Source: an uncultured Bacteroidales bacterium (GTDB lineage: Bacteria; Bacteroidota; Bacteroidia; Bacteroidales; ML635J-15). Taken from it: a stretch of DNA of 14,095 nt. The stretch covers positions 1 through 14,095 of the forward strand of contig CAJOEG010000018.1 of the NCBI GenBank assembly GCA_905233405.1. Reading direction: 5' to 3'. This document shows positions 11,725 to 14,095 of the stretch, piece by piece. Both the position numbers and the translations under genes were made by a program. The first letter of the stretch is position 1; each line of letters starts with the position of its first letter. The notes under the pieces are model-generated. The model had not been told where the DNA came from. It ran no database searches and saw nothing but the letters and a program-made list of their open reading frames with translations.

Positions 11725-12171
11725 ATGACTATGAATAAGAAGTTTGTTATTTTGCTGATTGCCTTGATGTTATCGGGCATAGGCTATGCACAGACAGTGC
11801 AGATCGACCCACGACTGGAGAAAGCTTTCAGTAGCGAACAACTCCAGCGCATGCAGAAGGAGATCCCTATCGTAATCGAACTTCTCAACTACGAGCTCGA
11901 CTACTCGTGGTACATCGCCGAACCGGAGATGATGCAGAAGGCTGACGATTTCGACTACCTCTACTACAGGGATCCCGAGACAGGAGACCGCGCCGGAATG
12001 GTGCAGAGCATCGAACCGGGAAAGGTAAACATCGCCGAGTTCTACTACGAGCGCCCGTACGACAACAGGGTGTTCTACAAGGTAGGCAAGACGGACACCA
12101 TAATCGGGTTCTATTCCAACAAGGAAATGTCAGAAATGTTTAACGGAATGAAAGGATACAGCCATGAATAG
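11725..12171 (+). CDS. Small secreted protein coupled to the large surface protein
   Basis: 148-aa protein with signal peptide (FVILLIALMLSGIGYAQ) and a mature part beginning VQIDPRLEKAFSSEQL. A following stretch ELLNYELDYSWYIAE has a pattern I associate with small proteins that precede large type-IX-type surface proteins in Bacteroidota; I know no function for them. AAGGA at 11718-11722 is 2 bp from ATG 11725 and 8 bp from the second in-frame ATG at 11731, so 11731 may be the real start. The stop overlaps the next start by 8 bp (ATGAATAG), so the two products are translationally coupled. Codons after the signal peptide are strongly C-ending, unlike upstream genes, suggesting high expression. 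Confidence 0.75.
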   Translation: MTMNKKFVILLIALMLSGIGYAQTVQIDPRLEKAFSSEQLQRMQKEIPIVIELLNYELDYSWYIAEPEMMQKADDFDYLYYRDPETGDRAGMVQSIEPGKVNIAEFYYERPYDNRVFYKVGKTDTIIGFYSNKEMSEMFNGMKGYSHE

Positions 12172-14095
12172 GACAATATCAATACTAATGATTATCGCCG
12201 CCATGCTTTGTGGCATTAGTACTGCATTTGCAGAAAACATAGCGATATACAATACAGGTGACGTTCCGCTTGAAATCGACTGCGACCTGGCAGCATCCCA
12301 GAGCGCAACAAGCATATTCCTGTATGACGACGGCTTAACAAGCAACTACAATACAAGCCGGAATTATACCATGACTTTGAACTCCCAGAACGGAGGTTAC
12401 ATAGCCCTCTTCTTCGAGGAATTTAACCTCGCTGCTGGAACGCTGATGTCAATCAGGAACGAGGTAACACAGGAAATGCTAGTGTCGAATGCTACAGGAA
12501 CGTCTCTTAGAAACCAGACCTTCATGTCAACAAACGGAAGTATAACCGTTATATGGAACTCGGGTGCGACAACAGGAGCCGGCTTCAAGGCCCGTGTATA
12601 TTGCGGTCACGCATGCCAGAGATTCGAGACAAATATAGATGTCAACGGTGTTTCTCCGACGACAGTCGGGACAGACACATACTACGACATCTGTTCGGGC
12701 AGGCAGGTGCAGTTCCACGCTACCAACAACTTCCTGCAGAACGGCCAGCACGATTACACTCAGACCGATGCTAACTTGACCTACACCTGGTATATAATCA
12801 GCTCCACTCCCGATACGGTTACACTTACAGGACAGAATCCATCCTATACATTTGCAAATGGCGGCGGTTTCTATGTATTGTGTAATGCTGAGGACGGAGC
12901 GCACTGTTGGAATACAAACTCCAACAAGAAGAAGGTTCGCGTATCGTTGCTTCCTACATTTACCGCTTCATTTACTCCCGACTCAATATGCCCGGGTACA
13001 GAGATAACAATGACGGGTGAACCTCATGTGGAGCCGTGGACGGGTATTCAGCCTCCTATAATTGCAGGTGCAACCTTCCTTCCCGATGGTAACAACACTT
13101 GTTACAACACCAGCTTGCATTTCGATATTTTCGATGAAGGTCAAACAGTAACTTCTATTAACGATATAGACAGGATATACCTCAACATGGAACACTCCTT
13201 CCTTGGAGACCTTAGTATAATGATAGAATGCCCTAACGGACAGAACTGCCTGCTCAAGGCAAAATCCACTACACAGCTTACCGCAAGTTTTATCGGCTGG
13301 ACAAATACCGGTGGGGTAAATGTTCAAGGTTCTTGCGAAGGAGGTGGAACACAGCTTGGCCTTGCCCACGATATGGGGGCTACTTGTAATAACGAGCCAG
13401 GTTATGGATTCCCATATTACTTCTATCCCGATGGCACTGAAGGTTTCGGTCGTACTGGAACAACAGTATCTGTAAACCGTGCCGACTATGAAGAATTCCT
13501 GCTTTGCCCGGATGATGTACAGCACACAGGCAATAGTTACACAGGTATTCTTGCTTTCGGCGAAGAACACAGATATGGTTCGTACGAAAATATGTCGTCA
13601 CTTATCGGTTGTCCTCTCAACGGTACCTGGACAATATATGTATGCGACCTCTGGGCATCTGATAACGGATGGATTTTCGAATGGGGTCTCTATTTCGACG
13701 AAGATTTGTATCCAAATTCCGTATGGACATTCAACACAAGCTTTGCCCAGAGCGATTACTCTTGGAGCGGTGTCGGAATGCAGAGCGGAATGAACGGTTC
13801 GGAATCTGCTACTGCTGTTGCTCAGAATACGGATGAAAACAACTGGGCTGAAATTCCTTACGTTTTCACAGCTACTGACGATTTCAACTGTGCCTACGAT
13901 ACTACTCTCCTAGTACACGTAAAGCCGGCACATCACGAAGACTGCTGCCGCCCTCCTTTCCCTACAGCCAATGCAAGTGAATTAGAACCATGTGGCTTCA
14001 CTACGACACTTGTTGCAAATGCGTTGACAGGAACCAATACAGGTGAGTGGACTTACACTGGTCCTGGTACTGCTTCATTTGCAGATGTAAATGCA
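12164..14095 (+). CDS. Large multidomain surface protein (CUB-like, PKD/Ig-like, P-domain), 3' end outside the window
   Basis: 644 residues are visible, open at the window end. Signal peptide 1-23 (MNRTISILMIIAAMLCGIST, then AFA). Residues 24-147: CUB-like domain (LYDDGLTSNYN, then ALFFEEFNL, and a closing AGFKARVYC). About 172-262: PKD/Ig-like domain (ICSGRQVQF, LTYTWYI, YTFANGGGFYVLC). A second such domain starts at 265 (SICPGTEITMTG) and ends near 587 (YVFTATDDFNCAYDTTLLVHV); inside it, about 315-511, lies a P-domain (proprotein-convertase type: INDIDRIYLNMEHSFLGDLS, later LNGTWTIYVCDLWASDNGW). Another Ig-like unit begins at 600. This layout is typical of type IX secreted adhesins or gliding-type proteins with a sorting domain at the far C-terminus, which is not visible here. 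Confidence 0.85.
   Translation, partial: MNRTISILMIIAAMLCGISTAFAENIAIYNTGDVPLEIDCDLAASQSATSIFLYDDGLTSNYNTSRNYTMTLNSQNGGYIALFFEEFNLAAGTLMSIRNEVTQEMLVSNATGTSLRNQTFMSTNGSITVIWNSGATTGAGFKARVYCGHACQRFETNIDVNGVSPTTVGTDTYYDICSGRQVQFHATNNFLQNGQHDYTQTDANLTYTWYIISSTPDTVTLTGQNPSYTFANGGGFYVLCNAEDGAHCWNTNSNKKKVRVSLLPTFTASFTPDSICPGTEITMTGEPHVEPWTGIQPPIIAGATFLPDGNNTCYNTSLHFDIFDEGQTVTSINDIDRIYLNMEHSFLGDLSIMIECPNGQNCLLKAKSTTQLTASFIGWTNTGGVNVQGSCEGGGTQLGLAHDMGATCNNEPGYGFPYYFYPDGTEGFGRTGTTVSVNRADYEEFLLCPDDVQHTGNSYTGILAFGEEHRYGSYENMSSLIGCPLNGTWTIYVCDLWASDNGWIFEWGLYFDEDLYPNSVWTFNTSFAQSDYSWSGVGMQSGMNGSESATAVAQNTDENNWAEIPYVFTATDDFNCAYDTTLLVHVKPAHHEDCCRPPFPTANASELEPCGFTTTLVANALTGTNTGEWTYTGPGTASFADVNA

Noticed and set aside
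12983..13570. 195-aa open frame antisense to the surface protein
   Set aside because: Shadow of a codon-biased gene; composition is Cys/Thr/Val-rich without motif, and the sense frame has clear domains.

Overview
The window looks like a 14.1 kb piece of a Bacteroidota (Bacteroidales-like) chromosome, probably from a metagenome. The reasons are AT-rich intergenic DNA, few Shine-Dalgarno sequences, recurrent TAnnTTTG -7 boxes just upstream of genes (two with a TTTG at N20), many small Cys-lipoproteins, and a CUB/PKD/P-domain surface protein of the kind exported by type IX secretion. Both ends are cut inside genes.

Layout. 1-1056 (-): a bifunctional-nuclease (BFN/DUF151) gene followed by a NupG-like nucleoside permease. 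Both are disturbed by a 99-bp exact direct repeat (1-99 = 578-676) that looks like an assembly or recombination scar. 1359-1862 (+) and 5471-5953 (-): two paralogous, apparently unnamed Cys-rich lipoproteins. 1881-5203 (-): a 69-aa orphan, a thioredoxin-like lipoprotein without CXXC, a four-TM protein, an overlapping pair made of a STAS-like (DUF4325) protein and a shortened HATPase, and a CarboxypepD_reg-like protein. 6183-8300 (-): a CPBP intramembrane protease with a long C-terminal extension and a coiled-coil lipoprotein. 8467-8920 (+): a small antitoxin/ParE-like toxin pair. 9009-10461 (-): a CotH-family protein with a frameshift behind its signal peptide. 10585-11253 (+): a secreted protein built from three tandem CWxIT repeats, ending in a clear intrinsic terminator. 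11725-14095 (+): a small secreted protein translationally coupled to a large multidomain surface protein that runs off the window.

Several intergenic gaps between 1.0 and 9.0 kb hold short tandem repeats with a period of 7-8 bp. The unit sequence differs between sites (GATTTGNN, GATAATTY, CTAACGGT-like, GTTTCTAA, TACGATT), and a dispersed GGCTTCGCCGTTTCT-like element occurs with them. Together with the degenerate or shortened enzymes this suggests a fast-changing accessory region. No tRNA, rRNA, CRISPR array, insertion sequence or transposase was seen. The best candidates for undescribed biology are the paralogous lipoprotein pair, the CWxIT repeat protein, the stripped-down HATPase/STAS pair and the octamer-period intergenic repeats.
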